Assembly: GCA_014529385.2 (NCBI GenBank) | Contig: CM043958.1 | Span: forward strand, 149,302,793 to 149,366,792 | Reading direction: 5' to 3' | DNA length: 64,000 nt | Origin: Adiantum capillus-veneris | Taxonomy: Eukaryota; Streptophyta; Polypodiopsida; Polypodiales; Pteridaceae | In this document: positions 53,640 through 63,531 of the stretch, in pieces | Numbering within the stretch: position 1 is the stretch's first letter | Layout of the letters: every line of letters begins with the position of its first letter | Position numbers and translations under genes: made by a program | Notes under the pieces: generated by a model | The model's input: only the letters and a program-made list of their open reading frames with translations | What the model was told of the DNA's origin: nothing | Database searches by the model: none

Positions 53640-54600
53640 AAAGCAAAGGCTCTCACTTTCCTCCAGCCCTTCGATACAGCTTATGCAGGAGGGAATTTTA
53701 TAGAGGCCTCGAATGTCAGGAAAGCTGCCACTTTCTTAAAGAACAATGCGCTTACATGGTGGACGACATTGTTAATGCAAGGACAGGCATCTGCCACTTG
53801 GCTTTACTTCAAGAAAATTTTTGCATTTGTGTGGCTGTCAAATGAATTTGAAGCCGACGTCATGACAGATTGGCACCAACTTACTTCGGCTACATGCAAG
53901 AGCTTGCTGGAGTACAATCGGAGGTTTTGTAAAGCGTTACTCTCAGTGACGTCCTACAGATTTGTGCCATTGACAGAGCAGATAGAGAAGTATTGTTGTG
54001 GGCTGCCTAAAAGACTAAAGGGCTTCGCGATTACTATACTAAGAACAAAGTGGCTACCCTCACTCAGTTAATGGAAGTTGCTAACACTGGTCTCGCCTTG
54101 CAGAAAGAAGAGGACAGTGGTTTCCCGAGCAACTAGAATAGAGGGCAGCAAAAGAAAAATTCAGCGAAGAAGCCCTTTGTGAAAACGGCTCCTGATGCGT
54201 CATAGGGGTCAGAAAAGGCCCACAAAGACAAGGATTCAGCCGGGACTTTTGGAGCGCAGGCAAAGAAACAAAAAAGGAAGCCTTATGTGCGCAAGTCGCT
54301 CGAGGAAAAGAAGGCCTGAATGGCTGAAAACAAATGCTTTATATGCGAGCAGCCTGGTCACTTTTCTACCAATTGTCCACAAAGGAAAAGACCAGCTGAC
54401 TCAGATGATAAAGAAGACCAGAAAGGCAAGAAGCCTAAACCCACGACAGGTTTGGTGCCAGATATGGTGGGTGACATGCCCAGTACAGATGCCAGTGAGT
54501 TATGCAGGGCATGGGGTAAAGTTAGGGATCATACGACACTCATCTTCTTTGATCCAGGTGCCAAAGCCAACTTTACCTCGCAGAGTTAACTATGAAGCTG
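53640..54600 (+). pseudogene. D2 gag and zinc knuckle
   Basis: Capsid part QASATWLYFKKIFAFVWLSN and EFEADVMTDWHQLTSATCKS. A frameshift after GLPKRLKG and stops at 54133 and 54205 follow. The knuckle CFICEQPGHFSTNCP lies in the frame 54320-54589, which ends in the protease (FFDPGAKANFTSQS*) after a one-base loss. Confidence 0.83.
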
Positions 54601-55532
54601 GACATCAAAGCTGAAGAGATGGGGTACACAACAGAGGAAGGGTTGGCATGTCCTGGCCACTTAGAGTGTGTTACTCCCATCATTGGAAAGCTGCGTTTGC
54701 ATATTCAGTCGTATGTGGACACAGAAGAGTTCTACATCATGCCGCTGGAAGGATGTGATGCCTTGTTGGGGATCCCGTGATGGAGTCTTGGATGCCTACA
54801 ACAAAAAGATCACTGTAAAGCATAGGGACAAAACTCACATCTTGGATGTAAAGCTAAGAGGAGAGTCAGTCGCTATTGTATCTGCTTCTGCTATCACTTC
54901 TGTAATAAACAATTATCTTTCTGTGTACTTGATTTTTGCACGTGATGTCTCAGGTAGTAATCAGGCAAATTTATCCGTGTTAGATAAAAAAAGGGCAGCA
55001 TTTTTGCGAAAGTTTAGTGACTGTTTTTCTGATTCAATATCGTCACGATTGCCGCCAGAGAGACCTGAGGACCATCGGATAGATTTGGTGCCAGGGTGTA
55101 GCCCACCAAATAGACCTCCCTACAAGGTTAGCGCGGTGCAGTAGAAAGAGATTATGGGCCAGGTCGAGGAGTTATTAGAGAAGGGGCTGATTCAGCCTAG
55201 TTCTTCACCCCTAGTGCAGAAGAAGGATGGCTCATGGCGTATGTGTATTGATTACCGTGCGTTGAATAAGAATGCCATCAAGGATAGGTTTCCTATTCCT
55301 CGAATTGATTATATTCTCGATCGTTTAGAGGGTGCTGCAATTTTCAGCAGGATAGACCTTAAAAAGTGGGTACCATCAGATTCGTATAAGGCCAGAGGAT
55401 GTGCACAAGATTGCGTTTAGAACGACATTTGGTCTTTATGACTTTCTAGTGATGTCGTTTGGGCTAACAAATGCTCCTGCCACGTTCAACAGAATTATGG
55501 ACAAGATTTTCTGCTCGCATCAACAGTTTGTT
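54592..55532 (+). pseudogene. D2 protease end and partial RT
   Basis: Protease remainder (LRLHIQSYVDTEEFYIM) ends at TGA 54778-54780, with about 8 codons lost (WLFRVQ region). The next frame continues ILDVKLRGESVAIV and SPPNRPPYKVSAVQ*. RT lacks FCSPV, has [15 protein letters not shown] and FSRIDLKKW, and shifts frame (SGYHQ damaged). RT then continues [20 protein letters not shown] and stops at HQQFV just before the FFDD catalytic motif. Confidence 0.83.
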
Positions 55533-55846
55533 TGCTCATGGGGTTGCCCATCTTGCAACTGTTCGAAGATCCTTGCAAAATCTTTATCAATAGCATACAG
55601 TTCCTTCATGTCATCAAGCACATGATGATAAAGTAATTGACGCAACTGAAATTTGTGGCTTTTTGGATAACGCATCAGCCACAACATTCTTCTTGCCTTC
55701 CAGATGCAAAATTTGAAAGTGGAACATAGAGAGAATGTTTGTCCATCACATGTCCTTTTCGGATAACTTTGACTGTGTCAAGAAGTATCGCAAGGTTTGA
55801 TGATTTGTTTGGACAACAAAATCAGCACCTAGCAGGTAGTGCTTCC
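55533..55846 (-). pseudogene. D3 RNase H end and integrase start (part 2)
   Basis: The minus strand continues the interrupted RNase [21 protein letters not shown] (catalytic D of TDH is N), TQSKLSEKDM, LEGKKNVVADALSKKP. The integrase lead [15 protein letters not shown] follows, ending at 55533 against D2. It joins in sequence to D3 part 1 at 59035-59301, across the inserted element C. Confidence 0.85.
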
Positions 55847-55890
55847 TGTCAAAGTCGACGATGCGAAGCATAGAGACCAAGGGGAATGAG

Positions 55891-55987
<97 letters not shown>

Positions 55988-56174
55988 GACCCAATCAACC
56001 TTGGCAATGAATAACTGAATGTGTATACAATGGAGGCAAGGTGTTGCTTATATAGTAACCTGAGTAAATTGCCCTATCCAAGACTTTGACAAATAAGTAA
56101 AATAAAGACCTAAAAGCCATACTAAATAATGGGATCACATTGGGCAGTTCACTTAAGATGCCAAAACTCTAACA
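55847..56174 (-). repeat. C 3' LTR with GA microsatellite
   Basis: Minus strand TGTTAGAGTTTTGGCATC ... CGACTTTGACA. An (AG)n run of about 85 bp lies at 55898-55982. Confidence 0.88.
55898..55982. repeat. (GA)n microsatellite in C LTR
   Basis: An uninterrupted run. The other C LTR has a run of similar length at 58755-58840. Confidence 0.95.
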
Positions 56175-56201
56175 CCCTCTCTGCAACTCATAGTGGACAT
56201 C

Positions 56202-56775
56202 TGTCACAAGGTGGGCACCACGTGCCAATAGAAAAGAACAGACTGAACAGACTTTTGACACTTAAATAACAACTGAACTGAAAGAGAGAGACGACACGCG
56301 ACACGGAGTGGCGGAATTCCACCCCAGAGAGTATTGGCCCCAAACCTTGGTGCCCCTTTCGGTATTTCTTTATATTGCATCAACACAGTACAAGCCTTTA
56401 CTCTAGACTCTACACCTTCGCCAGGAAGCATTCCAGAGAATGAGTCCTAGCCTCATATTTAAAGGTCCTTGGCCTGAAAAGCAGTTACAGTAAAAAGCCT
56501 TTAAAACTCAAAAGCTTATGGTCCCAAAGCAAAGCCAAAAAGCTGCCAGCGTAAATCACGGAAATCCGAACAACCTGCCACGTCATCAGCCAGCGCAAAA
56601 CGTGGAAATCTCCTTCTTGTCCTTAGGGTTGGGGTTAGGGTTTTTGCAGTTTTAGGGTTAGGGTTTCCAAAATTAGGGCTTGCAAGTTTTAGGGTTAGGG
56701 TTTCCATAATTAGGGTTTCAACAGTTAGGGCTTCTGGCAGAAATTAGGGTTTTGCCACATCAGCAGTTTGTTACA
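56202..56775 (-). repeat. Family B solo LTR in C
   Basis: Minus strand TGTAACAAACTGCTGATG ... CACCTTGTGACA, 574 bp, with no internal region. Perfect 5-bp duplication ACATC on both sides (56197-56201, 56776-56780). A second copy of the target at 57164-57168 has single ACATC. It carries a telomere-like tract absent from the other B LTRs. Confidence 0.95.
56623..56756. repeat. Telomere-like degenerate TTTAGGG tract
   Basis: About ten AGGGTT/TTAGGG words occur (TTTTAGGGTTAGGGTTTCC type) in a B LTR. They match the plant telomere unit TTTAGGG loosely and are interspersed with CAAAATTAGGGC. Confidence 0.8.
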
Positions 56776-57508
56776 ACATCAATAGTGCGACCAAGTCGAT
56801 GAAGAAGCTAGTTGTGGCCACCAACTGGATACACCTTGGTGTTGCTCTCCTAAACTTTGTATCTGAAAGTAATGCCAGCTTGAGCATCGATTGCCTTTGT
56901 AGAAACTTTGAAGTGTAGACCTCACTACGTCCAATAATCCCCATTCGTGAACTGTGAACACATCACGTCAAAAATGTAAAACTCCAAGATAATGAACTGT
57001 TGGAACACTTCTTGTCCATAATCTGGTGCACTCATTCATAGTGTTTTAGACGTCTAATTGGTTCCCTGCCAGATGCATGTGCATTGAACTCCGACCTACG
57101 GGTCCAAACACCAATAACTTGAGATGCCAAAACTCTAGCACCCTCTTTGCAGCTCGATAGTGGACATCAATAGTGAGACCAAGTCGATGAAGAAGCTCGT
57201 AGTGGCCACCAACTAGATACACCTTGGTGTTGCTCTCCTCAACTTTGTACTTGAAAGTAATGCCATCTTGAGCATCGGTTGCCTTTGTAGAAACTTTGAA
57301 GTGTAGACCACACTACGTCCAATAATCTCCATCCATGAACTGTGAACACATCATGTCAAAAATATAAAACTCCAAGATAATGAACTATTGGAACACATCC
57401 GGTCCATAATCTGGTGAACTCATCCATAGTGTTTTAGACGTGTAATTGGTTCCTTGCTAGATGCATGTGCATTGAACTCTGACCTACGGGTCCAAACATT
57501 AATAACTT

Positions 57509-57955
57509 GAACTCCAACACAAGGGTCCACATCACCTCTCTGCCACTCACAATCCTCTCTTTGGTTGAAGCTAGTGGTGACACCTGTCATTTGACTAGAA
57601 ATATGATGTCGAGGCCACTCTGGCCACCACCACGAGTGCCATGCCGATCTCCTCTGTCAAATCTTTATTAACGTAATCTCTGTCCAGCTTCCCTTTATCC
57701 TCGTCTTCCTGTGAGTTCATGCTTTTGCCTTTGGCTTCAAACTCTCGAGCCAAACAAAGCGTCGAGTCACATTTATAACAACTGTGATCGTACCTCGTGG
57801 ATACCGAGGCAGCTAACTGAGTACTGGTATTGCCATCCTTGTTCAACTGACCTTTCCCGTTGTCCTCTAGCGAACTCCTCCATTTGCTTTTTGACTTTAC
57901 AAACTTTTGACTTCACAAACTTTTGACTTCACAAACTTCACAAACTTGTCGTCGT
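57509..57955 (-). other. C internal region, small frame of unknown meaning
   Basis: The minus frame 57846-57595 has SCYKCDSTLCLAREFEAKGK, a CX2C pair and charged tail, but no completed zinc knuckle. Not called as a gene. Confidence 0.3.
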
Positions 57956-58266
57956 CATCGGCATAGTCCCATTGCATCAGTCCATTGCATACGCATTGTA
58001 CACCTTTGTGCAATCAAGTAGACCACTCTCGCCGACGAGAGCGGGGCCTTCGGAGGAGGGTTTTACAACCTCTCGGGTGTTGTATCTCTTCTCTCTCCTT
58101 CTCTCAGTCTCATTTACTTGCACGCACAATCCATTCACTTTGTTCGTGATCATAGCACTCTCCATAAGACGGAAAGCTCTCTCTTTCCTTAAGAACTAAA
58201 AGGAACCTTGAGCAATAAAGATCACTAATCTTGAGAAAATACAACATTCATTCCGCTGCACCTAAC
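57956..58266 (+). repeat. E-family LTR end fragment, plus orientation
   Basis: It is the reverse complement of the first 300 bp of the E LTRs as written on the plus strand, ending CATTCCGCTGCACCTAACA at 58266. No primer-binding site follows, so it is a fragment within C. Confidence 0.75.
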
Positions 58267-58279
58267 AGCTCACCTTGAA

Positions 58280-58612
58280 GCTCAATACGTTTCAAAACGC
58301 AAGGGAGGGGAGGGTGGGTTATTGCCGTCAAGGGGAGAGTGGCAGACAAAGTTTAAAAACGCTCACACGGGGAAGGCACAATGTTTTGGAACGCTCTTGC
58401 AGGGGACATGGCCGTCCACAATCGCCAAGACTGAGGGAGCTACCGGTTGGGCATTTTAAAACGCCGTCTTGGGAAGTTGCCCGGGTTGTCGATAGCGTCG
58501 CTGTTCACAGCGTTTTGAAACGCTCGCAGTGCGCTAGGTTTCAACAAGTACTCGCGGGGGGGGGGGGGGACTTTCGGCGCTGTTTTTGGGCAGCGTTTTA
58601 GAACGCCGAAAG
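58280..58612. repeat. Cluster of GCGTTTTRAAACGC-like palindromes
   Basis: Related words occur near 58288 (CGTTTCAAAACGC), 58351, 58381, 58452, 58510 (GCGTTTTGAAACGC) and 58593 (GCGTTTTAGAACGCC). A 9-bp stem CTTTCGGCG/CGCCGAAAG closes the last one. A poly-G run lies at about 58557-58569. Confidence 0.75.
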
Positions 58613-58716
58613 TAGAGTGCGGGGAGAGATGTCGACGACGAGTAGGGACTTCTTCTTCTCTTCTCTTGCAGGCTGTTGCTCCACGCTAAGGCTCTTCGAT
58701 CACCAAGTTACATTAA

Positions 58717-58728
58717 GCTCTGATACCA
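58717..58728 (-). promoter_or_regulatory. Primer-binding site of C
   Basis: Minus-strand TGGTATCAGAGC directly after the LTR end TTTAGCA. Initiator tRNA-Met type. Confidence 0.88.
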
Positions 58729-58752
58729 TGCTAAAGTCGATGATGCGGAAGC

Positions 58753-58842
<90 letters not shown>

Positions 58843-59034
58843 TCCTGAACCAATCAACCTTGGCAATGAATAACTGAATGTGTATACAATGGAGGCAAGG
58901 GGTTGCTTATATAGCAACCTCAGTAAATTGCCCTACCCAAGACTTTGACAAATAAGTAAAATAAATACCTAAAAGCCAAACTAAGTAATGGGATCACATT
59001 GGGAAGTTCACTTGTGATGCCAAAATTCTTAACA
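58729..59034 (-). repeat. C 5' LTR with GA microsatellite
   Basis: Minus strand TGTTAAGAATTTTGGCATCAC ... CGACTTTAGCA, 306 bp, with (AG)n at 58755-58840. Confidence 0.9.
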
Positions 59035-59301
59035 CTCCCAACTAGAAAGCGCATGAATGACGGCCAGTAGCTCTTTCTCATAGATTTGCATGGGCTTTCT
59101 GGCCCTTGCAAGATTTTGCTCTCGTAAGCTACTACCATACCATCTTGCATTAACACTGCCCCAATACTGTTACCACAGGCATCACACTGGACCACAAATG
59201 ACTTCTTGGGATTTGGTAAAACAATTATTGGATGTGAAGTCATCTTCTCCTCTAAGAGATTAAGAGCTGAAATCTCTTTTTGTGTCCACTTGAGAGTGAC
59301 C
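59035..59301 (-). pseudogene. D3 RNase H start (part 1)
   Basis: VTLKWTQKEISALNLLEEKM, PIIVLPNPKKSFVVQCDACG (first catalytic D) and SIGAVLMQDG. One frameshift near 59090 leads on toward ALSSW, where C is inserted. The part before LKWTQ is missing. Confidence 0.85.
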
Positions 59302-59761
59302 TATTAACAAAAGGTACAAACAGGGGTGGCTGTGAACTCTCACCATGCTCGAACACTGGAGGAGGAACAGCCCATGTGTCCTGTGAAGAGGAACCCTCTT
59401 CCTTGGTGTCACCAGCGTGTGACTACTATCTATCCTTTTTGTTGATTTCTTTCTTATTATCTATTTACTTTCACTTTTTGGAAACACCCCTCGGGAAATC
59501 TAACTGCCCTGCATTGCATAGCTAGTGTGGAATTGTCCAGAGGGAGTCCAGGCCTGAGGGCAAGAGAGCACTAAGGTTGGACAAGGACTATGGTTAGCCA
59601 AGTGGGGTCATTGACTAGCCAAAGTGGAATCCTTTGCTACAGAGGCTACACTTCAGTTCTGGATGTGGCCGCAGTGTACAAAGAGGGTCGGATGACCTAG
59701 AAAGATACAATGGCAGCATCTCCTAAAATTTAGGGAACTGCTATTTTGGGACCTGAAAATG
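59302..59761. other. Unassigned DNA between D3 and D4
   Basis: No coding signal or recognisable repeat. It may include diverged upstream D LTR sequence. Confidence 0.35.
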
Positions 59762-60872
59762 TGTTGGCATCATTACCTCCGGAATGACAAGGCGAACATT
59801 TTCTTGCTCTGCTGCAAAGTCAACTGATGCACCATTTGAGATATTTTTAGCCGGGAATGCCCAAAGTCGGAAAATGTGCCATGTGGCACTCTGTGAGCAT
59901 TCTGCTACTCCTGGCTTGAGAGGGGGCGCCTAAAATGAGAGAGGAGGCTGATTTTCAGATTTTGTCACAGGTTAAGAGCTATGGAGTGCTTGCTTTCCCT
60001 CTTATGCACAGTGCGGTGCCAGGAGTGATGCCCTGCACGCTACGCACTGCCCTCTCTCTCCCCTTTGGCAGTATGTTATGCCCCTCTAGTGGGCTCTTCA
60101 TTTGACCAATGTACAGTTGTGTGGGTTCATGCGCGATTGCCGAGGCAAGAGCCTCTTGCACAGGTATTGGATTAGTTAGCGGCTAATCCCCCCGCAGGTA
60201 CAGGTGAATTCGGAGAGGTTTCACGCCAGAAATCTCGTCCGATTCAAAGGGCAAGTAGCCCTACAGGTGCGGGAGCTCGAGGACTTGCTAGGGATGCGAC
60301 CGGCACGCGGAACGGAGCCCGAAACAGTGAATTACAGCCTGCTGTGTATTTTTGCAGGTTTAGGGTTTTGGCCCTAAACGGACCCTAATACCCCCAGGAG
60401 GTTCGGGGACGCAAGGGGACCGCTGTACAGGCGATCTGGCGTATTTTCAGGGCTGAAAACAGAGAATTCAGCGTGCTGCAGATTCTCGCCAGGTTTTGCA
60501 AAGTGCCCGTATGCGTCGGGAAAGTCAGTCAATGCGTGGGAATACTGACCGTGAAGGGTTCTAGTACAGTTATGCTGCCGAAATCGGGCTGGAACAGTGG
60601 AAATTCAGCCGAGTTTGTGCGGGGCAGCTTGTAGGAACCACAGCGTTTATTCCCTCTTTTGAACAATAAAGAAATACCGAAAGGGGCGCCTAAGTTAGGG
60701 GCCAATCTGGTGTCTGTCTACTCATACAGGTGCAATCTAGCAGCCTGTATCCCTCTCCCCTTTGTTGTGTCTTGAAAATACAAGTAAAATAGACGACTAA
60801 TAATGGGTGAAAGCTAAATCAAGGTTTAAAGTAAAGTCTACCGCCCTTTTTGGATTGAACAGGCCGGTTACA
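59762..60872 (+). repeat. D4 5' LTR, about 1.1 kb
   Basis: The start is about TGTTGGCATCATTACC and the end CAGGCCGGTTACA, directly against the primer-binding site. It contains AAGAAATACCGAAAGGGGCG (R region word shared by several families here). It matches the minus-strand D LTR at 52.4-53.6 kb along its length. Confidence 0.85.
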
Positions 60873-60915
60873 TGGTTCCATTGCCGGGATTTGAACCCGG
60901 GTCGTCTGGGTGAAT
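60873..60915 (+). promoter_or_regulatory. Primer-binding site of D4, extended tRNA-Glu complement
   Basis: TGGTTCCATTGCCGGGATTT and the bases to about 60915 read, in reverse, as the 3' half of a tRNA: TTCACCC (anticodon loop), GACCCGGGTTCAAATCCCGG (T arm), CAATGGAA and CCA. Plant tRNA-Glu fits best from memory. Normal sites match only about 12-18 bases. Confidence 0.75.
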
Positions 60916-63531
60916 GCGGGACAATGGTGGACAACTTTATTGCTTCAAGGGCAAGCTCCGTCCACATGGATTTACTTCAAGCAGATTTTTGCAGCAGCAT
61001 GGTTATCTGATGATTTCGAAGCAGATGTCATGACAGAATGGCACCAGCTTAATGCTGCCACTTGCAGAAATCTGGATGATTACAATCGGAAGTTTTGGAA
61101 AGCTCTACTTCCAGTAACTTCCTATAGGTTTGTGCCATTGACAGAACAGATAGAAAAATACTGTTGTGGCCTACCCAAAGGATTGAGAAAATACTGCACA
61201 AAGACCAAAGTCACTACTTTGACGCAGCTCATCGAGGTAGCAAACACTGGCAATGGTTTGCTCAAGGGAGAAGATTGTGAATTTAACACTGGCGTCAAGG
61301 CAAGATCAGGCAAGAAAAATTCAGCCAAGAAGCACGTTCCCAATGAGGCTCCTAAAGGGACTCAGGAGTCAGCCAACGCAGGGAAAGACAAAGCTATGGC
61401 TGAATCAGAAAAAGGACCAGCAAAGAAATGGAAAAGACGTTTTCCTCGCAAGTCAGAAGAGCAAAAGAAGGTCCTGAGGACAGAGAACAAATGCTTTATA
61501 TGTGAGCAGCCTGGCCACATTGCTTACAACTGTCCTACAAAGAAAAGGCCAGCTGATTCTGAAGACAAGGAGGACAGGAAGGGAAAGAAGCCCATGGCTG
61601 GTCTAGTGCCAGATATGGTGGGCGACAAGCCAAATTCAGATGCAAGTGAGCTTTGCAGAGCATGGGGAAAGGTTAGGGATCAAACAGTGCTTATCTTCTT
61701 TGATCCAGGTGCCAAAGCCAACTTCATTTCCCCAGAATTGGCTTCAAAGTTGGGAATCAGACCTGAAGAGATGGGGTATACAGCAGAGGCAGGTTTGGCA
61801 TGTCCTGGCCATACAGAGGCTGTGACACCCATCATTGGAAAGTTGCGTCTACATATCCAGTCCTATGTAGATGCTGAAGAATTTTACATCATGCCACTGG
61901 ACGGATGTGATGTGTTGTTAGGTATTCCTTGGTTATTTCGTGTACAGGGAATCATGGATGCCTACAACAAAAAGATCACTGTACAGAGCAGGGGAAAGAC
62001 TCACATTCTGGATGTAAAGCTTAAAGGGGAGTCTATTCCTACTGTATCAGCTTCTGCTATTACTTCTGTAATGAAAAAGCATCTTTCTGCGTACTTGGTT
62101 TTTGCACGTGAAGTGTCAGATTGTGATGAATCAAATTTATCTGTGCTAGATAAAGAAAGGTCAATGTTTTTACAACAGTATAGTGACTGTTTTTCCGATT
62201 CATTACCGTCTCAATTACCGCCAGAGAGACCCGAGGACCATGCGATAGATTTGGTGCCAGGCTGTAGCCCACCAAATAAGCCTCCGTACAGGGTTAGTGC
62301 GGCTCAGCAGAAAGAGATAATGGGCCAAGTACAGGAGCTGTTAGAAAAAGGGCTGATTCAGCCCAGTTCATCTCCATTCTGTTCTCCAGTATTGTTGGTG
62401 CAGAAAAAGGATGGCTCATGGCGTATGTGCATCGACTACCGTGCACTGAACAAGAATACCATCAAGAATAGGTTCCCTATACCTAGAATTGATGATATTA
62501 TGGACAAATTAGAAGGAGCAGCTATGTTTAGCAGGATAGATCTAAAGAGTGGGTATCATCAGATCCGCATTAGATCAGAGGATGTGCACAAGACTGCTTT
62601 TAGAACAACGTTTGGCCTTTACGAATTTTTAGTGATGCCCTTTGGTCTCACAAATGCTCCTGCTACGTTTAATAGGATGATGGACAGAATTTTCCGTCCA
62701 CACCAGCAGTTTGTTGGTACATTCTTTGATGACATGATAGTCTACTCAAAGAATGAAGAGGAGCATAGGCATCACTTGGCCATTGTGTTCAAAGAGCTAC
62801 GCAGTCATAGGTTGCTCATCAATGCAAAGAAAAGTGAGTTTTTTCTGGAAGAGATTCACTTTCTGGGACACATTGTCTCAAAGGACGGTGTCAGAATGGA
62901 TCCTGCAAAAGTTGAAGCGATCAAGTCATGGCCAAATTTGAAGACGGTGCATGATGTCCGAAGCTTCTTGGGACTATGCTCCTATTACAGAAGGTTTATC
63001 CGAAATTTCGCTGAGATTGCTTCACCTTTACATGCTCTTCAAAAGAAGGCAGTCACCTTTAGATGGACACAGAAAGAGATTTCAGCTTTTAATCTCTTAA
63101 AGGAAAAGATGACTTCAGATCCAGTCATTGTGTTGCCAGATCTTAGGAAGTCATTTGTGGTCCAGTGTGATGCCTGCGGTAGTAGCATTGGTGCTGTGCT
63201 AATGCAAGATGGCAGGGTAGTAGCCTATGAGAGCAGAATTTTGCAAGGGCCAGAGATGACCATGCAGGTCTATGAGAAAGAGTTACTGGCTGTGATTCAT
63301 GCGCTCTTAAGTTGGAAACACTACCTGCTAGGTGCAGATTTCGTTGTCCAAACGGATCATCAGACCTTGCGATACTTCTTGACACAGACAAAGTTATCTG
63401 AGAAGCATATGCGATGGGCAAATATCTTGTCCATGTTCCATTTTCAGATTGTGCATGTGGAAGGCAAGAAGAACGTTGTGGCTGATGCCTTGTCAAGAAA
63501 GCCTATTGCAACCACTACCTATTCCAGATAA
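60910..63531 (+). CDS. D4 gag-protease-RT-RNase H polyprotein, 873 codons open
   Basis: The frame opens inside gag (NAGQWWTTLLLQGQAPSTWI). The normal gag N-terminus and leader are deleted between the primer-binding site and this point, so no proper start codon exists. Domains by residue: capsid end 1-120, zinc knuckle CFICEQPGHIAYNCP about 194, protease FFDPGAKANF about 263, RT about 480-680 with [14 protein letters not shown] and catalytic FFDDMIVYS about 605. RNase H is about 740-860 with VQCDACGSSIGAVL, YEKELLAVIHAL and QTDHQTLRYF. It ends ADALSRKPIATTTYSR*, the last seven residues being a frame error after the deletion described for integrase. All catalytic residues are present. Confidence 0.92.
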   Translation: MNAGQWWTTLLLQGQAPSTWIYFKQIFAAAWLSDDFEADVMTEWHQLNAATCRNLDDYNRKFWKALLPVTSYRFVPLTEQIEKYCCGLPKGLRKYCTKTKVTTLTQLIEVANTGNGLLKGEDCEFNTGVKARSGKKNSAKKHVPNEAPKGTQESANAGKDKAMAESEKGPAKKWKRRFPRKSEEQKKVLRTENKCFICEQPGHIAYNCPTKKRPADSEDKEDRKGKKPMAGLVPDMVGDKPNSDASELCRAWGKVRDQTVLIFFDPGAKANFISPELASKLGIRPEEMGYTAEAGLACPGHTEAVTPIIGKLRLHIQSYVDAEEFYIMPLDGCDVLLGIPWLFRVQGIMDAYNKKITVQSRGKTHILDVKLKGESIPTVSASAITSVMKKHLSAYLVFAREVSDCDESNLSVLDKERSMFLQQYSDCFSDSLPSQLPPERPEDHAIDLVPGCSPPNKPPYRVSAAQQKEIMGQVQELLEKGLIQPSSSPFCSPVLLVQKKDGSWRMCIDYRALNKNTIKNRFPIPRIDDIMDKLEGAAMFSRIDLKSGYHQIRIRSEDVHKTAFRTTFGLYEFLVMPFGLTNAPATFNRMMDRIFRPHQQFVGTFFDDMIVYSKNEEEHRHHLAIVFKELRSHRLLINAKKSEFFLEEIHFLGHIVSKDGVRMDPAKVEAIKSWPNLKTVHDVRSFLGLCSYYRRFIRNFAEIASPLHALQKKAVTFRWTQKEISAFNLLKEKMTSDPVIVLPDLRKSFVVQCDACGSSIGAVLMQDGRVVAYESRILQGPEMTMQVYEKELLAVIHALLSWKHYLLGADFVVQTDHQTLRYFLTQTKLSEKHMRWANILSMFHFQIVHVEGKKNVVADALSRKPIATTTYSR

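Larger units (their letters stand above)
53620..55532 (+). mobile_element. D2: Ty3/gypsy gag-protease-RT fragment
   Basis: It starts mid-gag (TTTCAGTGGCTTTGAGG) and ends in RT at HQQFV. It is flanked by a D LTR in the opposite orientation and by the inverted fragment D3. No LTR of its own. Confidence 0.85.
56156..57508. repeat. Tandem duplication inside C (about 390-bp unit)
   Basis: Unit 1 (56156-57119, inflated by the B solo LTR) and unit 2 (57121-57508) share GATGCCAAAACTCTA.CACC, TAGTGGACATC, ACCAAGTCGATGAAGAAGCT, GATACACCTTGGTGTTGCTC and CCTACGGGTCCAAACA. Unit 1 begins within the end of the 3' LTR. Confidence 0.9.
55847..59034 (-). mobile_element. C: non-autonomous LTR element inserted in D3
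   Basis: Minus strand: 5' LTR 59034-58729, primer-binding site TGGTATCAGAGC (58728-58717), internal region without pol, polypurine tract GCAGAGAGGG and 3' LTR 56174-55847. The RNase H reading frame resumes on both sides, with a GGGAG/GGAAG target duplication (one change). It contains the nested B solo LTR, a tandem duplication and an E LTR fragment. Confidence 0.9.

Noticed and set aside
60873-60915. A real tRNA-Glu gene on the minus strand
   Set aside because: Only the 3' half with CCA is present, and CCA is not encoded in plant nuclear tRNA genes. Position directly after the LTR fits a primer-binding site.
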